A stretch of 64,000 bases of DNA from Hydnum rufescens UP504 (taxonomy: Eukaryota > Basidiomycota > Agaricomycetes > Cantharellales > Hydnaceae), in the NCBI GenBank assembly GCA_014904985.1, contig MU128914.1, forward strand, positions 124,001 through 188,000, read 5' to 3'. The notes below the pieces were generated by a model. That model was not told the origin of the DNA. It ran no database searches and saw nothing but the letters and a program-made list of their open reading frames with translations. Shown piece by piece: positions 1 to 10,703 of the stretch; position 1 is the first letter of the stretch; the number at the start of each line of letters is the position of its first letter. A program made the translations under genes and the position numbers.

Positions 1-1
1 C

Positions 2-1124
2 ACTTCCTCCGACGCCCCCGCCCCAGTTTGTGAGCCCCCTTCTCTCATTCCCCCACCAGCGGCTCCAGCCCCAGACGCGGTCGCGTCTTCCCCACACTTC
101 CACCAAGCTCCTGGTCAAGGGGATCCAAATCCATACCGACTCGTATTTCCCGATATTTCCACTTCTTCGTCTTCCTCACAATGGGTCAATCTCGTTCATA
201 CCGCAGAAATGGCCGATCTGAATAAGGTAAGCGCCGCGCATGCCTGCACTCAGAGGCAAATGCGCTCATCGAGTGGTATAATTTCGGACAGTCGGGAAGA
301 GAGGCCGATCTCTCACGGATGCTCGTCATTGGCCCTCTAGTAATGGCGTATCTCATCCTTGACGATCTGTAAATTCATTTCTAATTCCCTATCCCCGTCG
401 TTATTGACAATGAAGTGGGTCACTCTCAACGAATAGCCCTCCGGCACGCTTCGCCCTGATTCGATTGCCTCATGACCTCGCCTCCCAAATACTACCCCAA
501 GCGCTCTTCAATCTATTAGCCTCAACGACCGATCGCAAATACACTAACGTCTATCGGCACACCAACGAGCTCCTGGACGTGTTGACCCAGGATCCTATGG
601 TTTCAGGCGTCGATGTTGAGCTCGGTATCGTCCTGCGCAGCATGCTCGAGAAGTTCCTCGGTAAAGATGCCCCTAGTTTCCATTGCATATCTCGGAAATG
701 TTTTGACTCATCTACATGGTCGTCTGTTTCTTATCCTCTCCAGATGCCTTCCGAATGCGCACCTTCGACCTCCTCCGAGGCACATACACTGCTATTCCGC
801 TTGAGAAAGTCCAAGGATATCTTGGGCTCGAGGCCGAGGTTGTACTCCAAGGTGCCAATTGTCCGTTGTGTTTATTAGCGCTTCCTCATTCTTCCTTGAT
901 ATCCACGTAGCTGCCAAAAATCTGGGCCAATGGGCCTACGATGCCAACACCCGGCTCCTCACTCCAGTCCCCCACTCGTCTTTGAACATAACTGGTGCGT
1001 GGCTATGTTCTCTACAGTTATTCCTTCCACCTCATCCATCCTCTGTCTGGCAGACTCGACGTCGAACATTATGACATTTCATTCTGTAGCAGGGACTGCG
1101 GTCCAACTTGAGAGTTCCATCTGA
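2..1124 (+). CDS. CSN8-like PCI protein (COP9 signalosome subunit 8), 5' truncated by window edge
   Basis: Six exons can be joined in one frame: about 2-226, 256-368, 437-660, 744-851, 911-994 and 1093-1124, all with GT-AG junctions. The first exon is open at the window edge and encodes a proline/serine-rich segment, so the start lies outside. The joined product contains an alpha-helical stretch (residues like ANALIEWYNFG, then PQALFNLLAS), followed by a winged-helix-like part with RMRTFDLLRGTYTAIP and YLGLEAEVVLQ, and ends in QLESSI. This order fits the CSN8/PSMD8/EIF3K (PCI-type) family; the 'TYTAIP...YLGL' segment is most like CSN8. CSN8 is a helical scaffold subunit of the COP9 signalosome, which removes NEDD8 from cullins. 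eIF3k or Rpn12 are the alternatives. The family assignment is good, the exact subunit less certain. Confidence 0.72.
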
Positions 1125-1839
1125 CGTTATACATACAATAATGAGAGGATGTCGGTGTGTCATCTACCGTACAATCCACATCACATATTGGGAGTACAAG
1201 AAATCAATATGGTCGCGGCCGAATCTTATAGGCTTCTATTCCACTTCATCCAACGATAAAGAAAACGATTTTACAGTGCCAATTCTCCACTGCATTGCGT
1301 GTATTGCGCTATGGGATCTCGCCTGCACCAGGAGTCGAACGACATATCAGAGATCGACGCCTCACCGATTCGAAACAGTCGAAAAACCCCAAAAATCCAA
1401 CGACTACTGAGTCAGCCCATGCCTTGAAATGCCTTTGTTTTAAAAACAAAAACCGAGCGCGAGTCTCCGAGAGGGGATTGGGAGCTGTGGCCTGGTGTAG
1501 ACGGGACGTACTTAATTTTGAAACTTTTTTGCTCACGGTCTCGGCCACACTCATAAGTTCTCGACACGCAACAGACCAAGGCTTCTCTAACTCCTTTCCG
1601 CTTTGTCTGGTACGTGTACGGCACTTGCCTACCTGCTGTCCATTTGTTTGTTCTTGATATTCGACACACGGGGTTGTCGACATGATATCATGATCCATTG
1701 TCCTGGGTGTGGATGGATGACAATCTTCTGTTATTTTGAGAACAGCGAACGATAGCACTCGTGGTGGATCACTCTCGCTGTCACCAGGAAGCTAGCATAT
1801 AGCAATTAATCCACATGGGCCTCGGTAACACGCCCATCA
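1125..1839. other. Intergenic, no gene recognised
   Basis: Short open frames occur on both strands but none shows a family signature or a convincing exon chain. A stretch near 1326-1335 on the minus strand resembles a tRNA T-arm (GTTCGACTCC), but no acceptor stem or D-arm can be folded around it. Confidence 0.5.
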
Positions 1840-2570
1840 GGAATCCAACCAACATGCTCCGCATCTCTGGGGCCTGCGGAATCCTGAACCTCCCGAACCT
1901 CGGGAAGGGGGGGGACGTGCTCCCGGTTTTCATGACTTGATCTGCAATGGCGCCAGTCCTCGCAACATTGTTGAAGTCATTATTCGAACGCCCGAAAAAG
2001 TGATGCTAAATCAAAACAGCTCCTATATTGCTCAACCCTCGCAGCACGGCTTTCGGTACGACATAACCCATCAGTCTTCTCCTTACTGTAAAGTTTCGAC
2101 GCTGTGGTGAACCTCTGTCCATCTACATTTCGTTGTTTACAGAGCAAGTGATCCTCTTTTCTGGAAATGAGATTGGACATCGATTCTGGAATCGTTCATG
2201 GCCTCCCCTCCAATTGGTCCGAGACTAACAATGATCGCCAGCTTCAGAATGCCCTATCCAGGATGATCGGTTCTATTGGGGATATATATTGGGGGGGGAG
2301 GCCGAACACGAGCCCGCGGTCGACGAGGCGAAATGCCAACTCCGCCGAGGGGATGACTATAATCCGCATATTCGAAGCTGGATGCATCGGCCCGTGAAGC
2401 CCATGCCAACAAGGCTGCGCAAAGAGATAACCCTCGAGGTCGCCCTTCTCCGCCTGAGTTCTACAGATTTAGTCTCGACTTACCGATGGGGCCATGGACG
2501 ATTTACTTGGAATTCCGATATGCATGGTGTATGTGCATTACACACTTATAAGAATCTGCATTTGTTTTAG
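1840..2570 (+). pseudogene. Hypothetical or degenerate coding locus
   Basis: Not recognised. An open frame without a start codon runs from about 1836 to 2108; it reads like protein (segments HLWGLRNPEPPEP, NIVEVIIRTPEKVML, SQHGFRYDITHQSSPY). A second block from about 2255 to 2530 is also protein-like, but in two frames: DRFYWG and EAEHEPAVDEAK in one, then KAAQRDNPRGRPSPPEF and SLDLPMGPWTIYLEF in another, with a frame change near 2370 and no good splice site there. No upstream start exon was found. It could be a spliced gene with a sequencing indel or a decaying gene copy. Confidence refers to 'there is or was coding sequence here'. Confidence 0.3.
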
Positions 2571-3247
2571 GCGCTTTTTTATCTTTCTTTTCTCCTGATC
2601 ATCGCGGCTCAACGTGGCTTAGCATAAGAGGGTCTTGTGACATTGTTAAGCTAGGTGAAAAAAAAAAGAAAAACAGGCTTAGGAATTCCCGATCAGTCCC
2701 AGTCTTGCCGGCAGCAAAGAAATTACGTTCCGGAACCTCGGTGTCGGCATAAATCCGCCATTCACCTGTGCTCTCGTGCCATCATCGCAGGTATCGAGCG
2801 GGGAGAAATATAACCGAGCCCAGTTCATCCATTGCAGGGCATGCATCAGACGTCCGCGGGTGTGTATACAAACGTCTGGGAAAATATTATGGGCACGATC
2901 AATAATGGCGGGGAAGTAAAGAGAATTCCAACGTTAGTGGGATGGAGTAAGGCACTGAAATGTGACAGGGATAGGCTCGAAATCATTACGCAGGTTGTGG
3001 GATAGCAATCAGCGGGTGCATCAGAGAATGGAACCGAGAAAAAACACGTAGGTGTGACCAGTAAGCGGAGGACTCGGACGGGGGTCAGAAGCATGAGTGG
3101 ACAATTGAACGATGCGCATTAAGATGACAACAAAGATTGGTAAGGTCGGGCGTGATACATATATGGGAAAGGAAGAATCTTCCAACTTTCCAAGTGCGGA
3201 TTGTACATAAAGAATGATTAGCCTGTTCATACCTCATGGGGTAGGAT
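2571..3247. other. Intergenic, nothing recognised
   Basis: About 0.7 kb downstream of the UBLCP1-like gene. It contains an A-run near 2656 and short antisense open frames without recognisable motifs. Confidence 0.5.
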
Positions 3248-4855
3248 TCAATCCGAAGATGGTTTCAGGCTGCGCACAACAGATTTCCAATCCTACATTG
3301 ATATGAATTAGTCCTACATTGTTGCTGCTGAACTCGGCCAAGGAGGGTAAAAGGTATCTTTACTGCACCTTGTGATCAATGCCGTTGAAGTCAGGAAAGA
3401 AGCTCGCGATGTGCACGAGGTACTGTGATAATTTGAAAAGCTCCCGATCAGCCACACCCTGCAAAGTGTGCGCGTCTTTGAAAGCTGATATTTTCAGACC
3501 ACAGGAATAATTGAGAGCGAAGTTCCTGGATAGATCGTCAATGTGGATGGTGTTATTTGCGTTCCTGAGAGAGAAGTTCTTCGTGGAAAAGAGTATTATA
3601 GCAACAAAAACGCAACAGACCATTGGGGGAACTTGTTCCATATTATTTTCAAAGGTTTCACGTGGTGGGCGAATGACTTCCCATCTCGTTTCGTGAAAAC
3701 TTTGAACATGGGCCGCTTGTCCAGCACAAAGCATATCTGTCAGTGCAACACAGATATATTAATGACCTATAAAAAGAAATGTATACTTGAGGCGTGCCAC
3801 AACCTTGTACGGCTGATCACATCCAAGCATTCTCAGCTCGACGAGCTGTGGTATGTCCCTGGTGAGCCACCATACGCTGCTGTGGATGCGACTCTCTTGC
3901 CTTCGTTTCTAACCAAACCTACTCAAGCGGATGTTATCTCCGGGTCCCCTAGGGAGGTCAGAAAAACCTACCCAACTAGTTTGAGACCAAATACATATGT
4001 CGTAATATGGATACACTGCTTCCAGGAAAGTATGCAAACCTGGACGGGCACATTCAGCTGTTGGAAGACAACCATCGAGAAGAGGTTTCGTGTCCACAAG
4101 GGCTTCAAGTCGCACCGCAGAGATTCAATAAGGCGGAAAAATCACATGAGATCTTAGAAAAAACACTGACTATAATCTAGATCTAGCACGAGAAGGGACT
4201 TGCCGGCCGAGGTGGATTGATGAGGTGGATATCTAGGGATTCCGTCGCCTCCCTAATCTTTCTTATGTTCCGTTGATCATTGGCGAATGCACGCATTAAT
4301 TCTGGGTACTCTGAGACGTCGATGTCGAAGTCGTTCATGACATCGGGCATGTCCTCGGTTCTTTCCTTCAATTCTTTGCCAATGGGAGTCCCGACAAGGG
4401 TGAACTTTCTCCCGCCTGCGAGCTTCAAATCGCGACTGGAAATGCAACGCGTTAGGTATAGCCATAGTGTCGGTTCCATGGGATAGGGGGACCCACATGG
4501 TACATTCATCGGGCGGGAGTTTCCCTTTCACCAAACCCAGGATTTTCTGACGCTCTGGTGGTACGGACGTCAAAGAATATAGCTTATCCTTCAAATCCAT
4601 TACTCTTTCGCATGGAACGATTCAGCGGAGGATGAGTCAATATACGGCAACCACACACCGATCGGACTCTGCCACCTTCACAGGGAGGCTCTCCCCCGCC
4701 CGCGACATATTTAAGGTCACCCATATTTCTTTATGGATATCTTCTACACATGCCGCCTGCTCTGGCAGAGGGACAGGGATCTGGGCGCTCTTTCCGTCTG
4801 GTTCTTCCAGACTAGCTCGATTGGAGTGGGGTGAAATAGTGGAAAGAGAGGACAT
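3248..4855 (-). CDS. UBLCP1: UBLCP1-type ubiquitin-like-domain CTD phosphatase
   Basis: Exons on the minus strand can be read at 4855-4657 (start ATG at 4853-4855), 4602-4497, 4435-4171, 4102 to about 3960, a short exon near 3800-3890, then 3740-3621, 3564-3369 and 3292-3248 (stop). The order matches UBLCP1: an N-terminal ubiquitin-like domain (VPPERQKILGL, then GGRKFTLVGTP), a linker ending MNDFDIDV and INPPR, and an FCP/HAD phosphatase domain. The catalytic motif LLVLDLDYT is split by an intron after the second Asp-Tyr. Further family blocks are ECARPGLHTFLEAVYPYYDI, WSQTS, HHVKPLKIIW and NTIHIDDLSRNF, and the C-terminus ends DHK-DWKSVV. The human enzyme dephosphorylates nuclear 26S proteasome subunits. 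One base appears missing near 4201-4208 between INPPR and GKSLLVLD. The splice joint after WSQTSW is also imperfect. The gene is divergent from the NECAP gene. Confidence 0.88.
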
Positions 4856-4994
4856 TGCTGTATAGGCGCCGGGGGATCGTGGATGGGGGACCAAGCGCCT
4901 TGGTGCTATGTGTTAGAGCCAGCGCAAGGCCACCGATTATCGGAAGGTACCGCCTACGTATTTGCTTCCGCCTTTCACCGCCTTGCGCGACACG
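4856..4994. promoter_or_regulatory. Shared divergent promoter region, UBLCP1-like / NECAP-like
   Basis: Only 139 bp separate the two predicted start codons, so the core promoters and 5' UTRs of the divergent genes must share this interval or overlap coding sequence. No TATA box is obvious. The regulatory role is inferred from gene geometry alone. Confidence 0.4.
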
Positions 4995-5976
4995 ATGGAT
5001 GATTTCGAATCTGTTCTGTTCGTCGCCCGAGATATTTCTGGTGGCGTCTTCTGTACTGTTGAATATTGGGCCACGTATCTGAAGAATCTAATATCTAGTG
5101 TATCCGGTTCCACCCCGCACGTCGATCGCAGGATACAAAGCTGAAGAATGGGGCGACCTCACAAAGTTCATCTGGAAGGGACGCATGAGGATCATAGAAA
5201 CATCCAAATCGTGTTCCATTAGGCTAGAGGACGCGACTACAGGTGAGCGCGCATTCGCCGGCGATCTCTCTTGGTGTTGTGTGTCTGAAAGAAGGAGCCC
5301 CAATTATTGCAGGGGAAGGTGTGACATGTTACCCATTGTAGCCCTCGTTCCTTTCTCGACGTATTCATTAGTGTCGCTTTAGTCTTTGCCGAAGCGCCTT
5401 ACGATCATACTGGCACTTCGGTAGAAGCTGTGCTAGACTCATCACGATACTTCGTATTGCGGGTAGAAGCTGAAGGAAAACGAGCGTATATTGGGGTCGG
5501 ATTTCCTGAGCGCCCCGAGGCCTTTGATTTTAGTCCGTGACCCTGCCGATTTCTCGGCGTTGCGTATTGCTGATATCAGTGATAATTTCAGATGTGGCCT
5601 TACAGGATTATACAAAGTACGTGGACGTTGACTTCTATTCGGGCATTTTCCCTAAGCGAGGAATTCATTCTGAATCCAATGCGTTATTATTTCCTTCCAG
5701 GCGTCAAAAAGCACTGTTGAACCCCGTTTCTCCAAGCGACGAACCCGAACCCTCGCCTCACATTCCAGCAGGGCCAAAGAGGGATTACTCGCTTAAAGAG
5801 GGCCAGACATTTTCAATTAGCATTCCCGGCGGCGGAAGAATCCCAACCGATCCAGTTTATTGGGGTCTGGAAGCGGGGGTGGATCGTCGAATCTTCTGGG
5901 GGGTCTGGGAGGTAGTGGGGGTGGTGGAGGCGGTGTGCCTTTACTTCCTCCACCCCCAAGCGTGAAGCGGAAATAA
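4995..5976 (+). CDS. NECAP-like adaptin-ear-binding clathrin coat-associated protein
   Basis: Exons: 4995-5040, 5099-5242, 5383-5532, 5592-5616 and 5701-5976. The product starts [17 protein letters not shown] and then follows the NECAP PH-like (PHear) domain: [40 protein letters not shown], a long [22 protein letters not shown] block and [12 protein letters not shown]. The family C-terminal end, a glycine-rich linker followed by [13 protein letters not shown], is present but in another frame from the preceding [14 protein letters not shown] segment. The frame changes near 5851-5858 without a usable intron, which suggests one missing base. NECAPs bind the AP-2 and AP-1 appendages and accessory proteins in clathrin-mediated endocytosis. 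Family confidence is high; the intactness of the C-terminus is uncertain. Confidence 0.88.
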
Positions 5977-6066
5977 ACAAAAGTTCGATATGACAATCAA
6001 AGTCCTATGCGTCATGGGGCGTTCCTTTTGGGGGAATTTTATAAAGAACAGGCCAAAATCTGGGTT

Positions 6067-7197
6067 TTACTTCATGATGTTATCAATCGCGATCACTTGA
6101 AATTTGCTGAGGGCTTGAAGAGAACGCCCGGGAGTCCAAAGTCAGAAGCGAGGATGACAGACCTGATATGCGGGTGAAAGGATTCAAAACCGTCCGTCTA
6201 GCTCCTCCACGCGGGCTATCGGAATTCCGAGGTCCATGGACCTTGCAAAGCATGATAAGGCATCCACTTCAACTTGTTCGTGCACAATTAAGTCGCAAGT
6301 TCCTCTCTCATATGTCGGATCAAAAAAAAAAGAGGCAAAGGGGGTACTATTGATATGGAATCCAGAGGCACCAGTGTGGCAGCCGAGAGAGGGGAAAGGG
6401 GGGGGGAGTAAACTAACCTCATTGGGGATAAATTGTCCAAATGAAGAAGATTGACTCACTGTGGGGGGCCTACGTACACAACTCACAGCAAAATATCAAA
6501 AAAGGAGATCGTCGCCACCGCATAAATGGCATTCAGGGCACCATGAGAATTGGCGAGTCGGCCATAAACTTGAAAAAACCACTGCATTGCTTCAAGCCAC
6601 TCGGGTTTCTTCCCCCGCTAGCGAGAACGGATCACAAGAAATACCAACGATGGCTGAATGGGTAATTATTCGTCCTGCTCAGAAGGGTGATAGGAGATTA
6701 AAGAGCAGCAGCAGATTCAAGATGTGGAAAACTATCCATCCCGATTGGGAGGACTTCTGGTTTTGCTCCGCCGGTGAGAACATTACACCCCGTTTGTAAT
6801 TTTCAAAAGGAATACCCAAGTACCTGATCACGTCGGAGGATAGAAATCACGTTGATGTGTTACACGAAACCGAATGCTTTGTAGAGCAGTTTTCGGCCAC
6901 GAGAAGAGACAAATTCTCAGTCAAGGGAGGCGTGGGGTGAGATCCACGAATGCCAAACGAAGTAAATGGAACCCAAGACACCAGAGCCAAGCATGAGAAA
7001 TTATAGCCAAAGACTGAGTGTCTGTCACGGCCAGGCTCGGATTTCACCGGGTCCTTTCTCCCGGGTGGCCAGATGTGGTTTATTTCGTCCTGAGTCCCTA
7101 GGCGATACACCATAAAGAGAATATCAAAGCGTATATCCGGCATACATTTTTGTTACCAGGTGTGGTAGATCACATTTCCGCCGAGAATAGGCCGCAT
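6067..7197 (-). CDS. Unrecognised multi-exon gene
   Basis: I do not recognise the family. The minus strand carries several coding-like segments separated by plausible introns: a possible first exon from ATG at 7195-7197 (MRPILGGNVIYHT), a block near 6700-6790 (VLTGGAKPEVLPIGMDSFPHLESAAAL), a block near 6500-6610 (PEWLEAMQWFFQVYGRLANS, then HGALNAIYAVATI), one near 6195-6320 (ERGTCDLIVHEQVEVDALSC) and a last exon ending IAIDNIMK with stop at 6067-6069. Reading frame and codon choice look genuine but I could not join all parts without a gap. It sits tail-to-tail with the NECAP gene. Function unknown. Confidence 0.4.
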
Positions 7198-7341
7198 GGG
7201 TTCGGATTCCTATGCTGTGATCAGAGTAACTATGTAATACACGCCAAACCTTCCAAAGTATCATGAATCAGAAACCACTCGCTCACAAGCGAAATTTAAA
7301 AAAAAAAAAAGAGAAAAGAAGTACTATCTTATCACCGTGAA

Positions 7342-9755
7342 TTAGACGCTGGGGGGATACTTCCTTAACTGTTCCAGGAGAGCCAGTCCGTCCTGGTTGA
7401 AGTCGGGGACGAAGGCCCGATTAATGCCATAACGAGGCCGTGACTGATCCTGAAGATTGAGAAGCAAAAGTCGAGGCATCAACATAATATGTCTCTACAG
7501 GGAACCGTGCACTAGTCACTCACATTATATGTTTCCTGCTTCACCCGACAAGACATGTTAAAGGTTTTGCCAACGACCTCATCAATTTTGGTCGCGGTTG
7601 CATCAGCATCCTCATCCTAACATGCCAGAAAAACTGAGTTATCAAGATATGGCCAGAAGGATGGGGCAATTTATCAACCCACAGTAAGCTCCTTGAGCTC
7701 CTTTGCCGTGATGCCAAGAATAAATTCAGCGACATCATTGAAGCCTTGCAACCAAATTTGTCCCGTATAATCAGCTACCGACATACTCAGCAGGTAGCTG
7801 CATTGATAACGGTGGGGTATGAATATGCATCATCTCGCCTGCTGTCAAGGAGCAGGGTTCACTTACCGATATTCGCAATGATCATATGACTTGGCACACT
7901 TTTCGCACCGCCAAGACCCGTCGTCTTGTTCGAGGACCTTCTTCTGGCAGTTCAGTCCCGGGCAACTCGTGTACGACATATTGTCAGGCTTGATGTGGAT
8001 GACCGTGGCACGCGTTGAGAAGTAATCGGGCTTGTCGCCGAGTCCATGGAGAGTGTCTTGCACAACACCTATCGTCTTCAATTCACTGTAATTGAACGTC
8101 CCGAATCCACCACCACCACCGGCAGCCGCACCAAGGGTGGTTTGTGCACGGAAGGCGGTGGATGTCCCTTGATTATCATACCAGCCACGCAAGGCATGAG
8201 CTTGGGGGATATCAGGATCAACCGTCATCGTGCTTCCGCTGAACATGGAAAGATTTCGGCCTGACAAGCAACCATTTGGCTTTGAAGATCACACATGCAG
8301 AGGACATGAACGCACCGCCATAGTCTCCGACTTTGACCCCCTTAAATGCCACCACAGGATTATTGGTATACTCGAAGGTTTCCGCCTGCTTCCCCCAGAG
8401 GGTCATACGTATACTATATCCGGTTTTGTCAACCAGGACCAATTCGCGCTTGGGAACCTAGAGGGGTTGATCAGTGAGCGAAGATATCGGTGACCAGAAT
8501 CCTAACTGACCTCCTTGTTCGTAGTTTTTGAAAAGATGTTCCCCAGAGGACCCAAATCGTGAACCACAGCAACCACGTCTAGATAATCGAGTCGGTTATA
8601 ACTGAACCAAATGTTGTTGACTCCCTACGCACCACAGATATGATCTTTCTGCAAAGCTTCCATCTGGGACAGTTCGACAAAGTTGAACTTGAGATCAGGT
8701 ACGTCTTTCGCATCCAGGCACTGATTGATAGGGTGATCGAACCATGGATCGCAGCGGCATTAAGATGAAGAACGCTCACTTCGTGAATTTCGCTTCTTTC
8801 ATCGAGCATGATTTCATACTCGTTAGCCAAATTGCTAAACTTCTTTTTCGCAACATTGACCCTCGCCCGCGAGAGAAAATATACTTTTCCCTCCTCGACC
8901 CGATCGAATAACTCGTCGACAGCCTTGTTAAATCCGGTCGCACGGATCTCGCCTGTCTCGTCCATCAGCGTCATATTGAACAACTTCCCTCGTCCACGGC
9001 TGTTCGACCACTCCTTCACCTCCGATTTCTGGGTAACGCGTGCCTTGATCGTCCACTTGTTTTGGTATGGACTCAGGCCTTCAATGGGATAGACAGGGGG
9101 GGCTTTTCGCCAGTTGCGGAATGTTGGGGAGCACTGGCCGTTGACGTGACAGATGGACGCTGTAGGGGAGGGCGGGTTTTGGGGCGGACGTGACAGGTTC
9201 TGGGACGGACCCTGAGGCAGGATTGGCGACAGCGCCTACTGTGGGATCGGTCGTAGGCCCTAGAGATACCGGAGCCCCGATTCTATCCGCACAAGGGGTG
9301 ATATCATCCTCGCCGATCTGCAAGACGATGAGAAGACTGCGTACAAAAAAAGCATGTAAAGCGAGGTGCACTAAAAGAGTAATATAAAACATACCGTTTA
9401 TTTTGGACGATGTTATTCGCTGTCGACTTGAGTGTGAAGATTGAATTCTTGGTGAGGGCGCCGCTTTCAACGAGACCGTTGAGTTTGGTATTGAGCATGC
9501 TCTGAATGAAGTGGTCGCCGTCTGACATGATCATACTGTGCAACACGCGTAAGGGCGCCGAACTTTTTGGCTAGTGAAGGAAATGGTGTCAGACGCGTAC
9601 CGATATCGGTCGGGATTGCCCCCCGCAGCAGAGGCAATGCCGAGCTTCTTCACGGATAGGCACTGAAGAACAGGCTGGAAACCCTCCACGTCAGTATCTT
9701 GTTCCATAAGCTTGAGACAGGCGCCATTTGTGAGAGGGGGGTGTGGGTTGGCCAT
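7342..9755 (-). CDS. RFA1: Replication protein A large subunit (RPA70/Rfa1)
   Basis: Start ATG at 9753-9755, stop at 7342-7344. The exons give the full RPA1 layout: an N-terminal OB-fold ([18 protein letters not shown], then [11 protein letters not shown]), a Pro/Ala-rich linker, DBD-A beginning [21 protein letters not shown] and containing [18 protein letters not shown] ([20 protein letters not shown], then [11 protein letters not shown]) and DBD-C with the zinc ribbon. The ribbon shows C-x4-C (SCPGLNC) and C-x2-C (RCEKC), followed by a C-terminal segment ending [12 protein letters not shown]1 binds single-stranded DNA with RPA2/RPA3 in replication, repair and recombination. The linker and the DBD-A start are in different frames at a 7-C run (9096-9102 on the plus strand, next to AAAA). 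One extra base there explains it. Otherwise the gene looks complete. Confidence 0.94.
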
Positions 9756-10155
9756 GGAGGAGAGCACAGGGTAGATAACAGAGGGTTACAGCTGTGAGGT
9801 ACGAGAGTGCTAATAGAGTCGCGGCGAGTCGCGTCTCGTGCCGCTCCGCTTCAAACTCCGTCGGCCTTATAGAGCATATTTTTCTCATTCTGACACTCTG
9901 AGAAAAACTGACTTGAAATATCCTACTAGTACAGGGATGACACTGGGTACCGTACAGAAAGATAGAGAATGGAGAGAATAAAGGAATCGAGGGAAGACAG
10001 TCCTGTTCGTCGTCTTATTTCCTTTGAAATTCCACAGGCCCTGAGGTGTGTACGTGGCGGTCAGTACATAACAAGCAATCGAGGCCAGATGAGAGAAAGC
10101 AGAAGAGTACGTGCTAGCCTCAGCCTCGCCTTTAAATCACCATCCGCACCCGACC

Positions 10156-10386
10156 ATGTCCGTCGACGAGTCCAGCGACCCCCCGAAGGGATGTTACAGG
10201 ACAGGGACGAGATTGCACGCCTCCTTGAGAGAACTCGCGAGAGCGCGGGTGCGTAGCACAGGTTACCAATTTTATCTTCATCGGCGCGCGTGGCATGAGA
10301 AATCAGAGTGGATAATTTTTGACTCACAGCAGGCCAGTGCACAACATGGAAATAGATGGCATTGGTATGGAATAGGAGGGAAATAA
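10156..10386 (+). CDS. Small spliced gene, unrecognised
   Basis: ATG at 10156 gives MSVDESSDPP, then after a 6-C run (10179-10184) the protein-like reading continues in the next frame as EGMLQDRDEIARLLERTRES. A GT-AG intron (about 10250-10334) then joins AQHGNRWHWYGIGGK and a stop at 10384-10386. The product would be about 50 residues with one amphipathic helix. It lies between RPA1 and Mrp51. The family is unknown. The frame change at the C-run may be an assembly indel; alternatively the true start is the internal ATG near 10191. Confidence 0.35.
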   Translation: MSVDESSDPPKGCYRTGTRLHASLRELARARVRSTGYQFYLHRRAWHEKSEWIIFDSQQASAQHGNRWHWYGIGGK

Positions 10387-10420
10387 GAGAATGTGGGAAG
10401 CCACCAGGTGATCCGACTTC

Positions 10421-10691
10421 ATGGCTCCTCGACCAAAGGGAGAGGCCTATTCAGCAAAGATTGTTTTTGTGGATCCTAGCCACCGTGTACCGCCTCCGTG
10501 AGGAGAGGAAACGACGGCCCTCAGTCTTGACGCTTGTCTGGACCATCGACCAGAAAGAGTCGCCCGAGGACGAGTGGTCAATGGTAATTTATGCGTCCAA
10601 ATTTTGGTTGAGAAAGAAGTTGGAAGCCCCGGATGCAGATACTTATAGCCAGTTGGACAGTCACGTGCCTTCCTTATTTTCTTGTCGCTAG
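10421..10691 (+). CDS. Small possible gene, unrecognised
   Basis: ATG at 10421 gives MAPRPKGEAYSAKIVFVDPS and HRVPPP. The same frame continues after an in-frame TGA as LDACLDHRPERVARGRVVN, and a GT-AG intron (about 10586-10637) leads to DTYSQLDSHVPSLFSCR and stop at 10691. Removing GTGAGG...CTCAG (27 nt, a multiple of three) would bypass the TGA, but an intron that short would be exceptional. Its stop lies about 12 bp before the Mrp51 start. The opposite strand also has an open frame here. Function unknown, existence uncertain. Confidence 0.27.
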
Positions 10692-10703
10692 TCGGCGTCG
10701 TCG

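Noticed and set aside
1318..1380. tRNA-like segment on the minus strand (T-arm-like GTTCGACTCC)
   Set aside because: No pairing acceptor, D or anticodon stem could be folded around it; a single box-like match is not enough.
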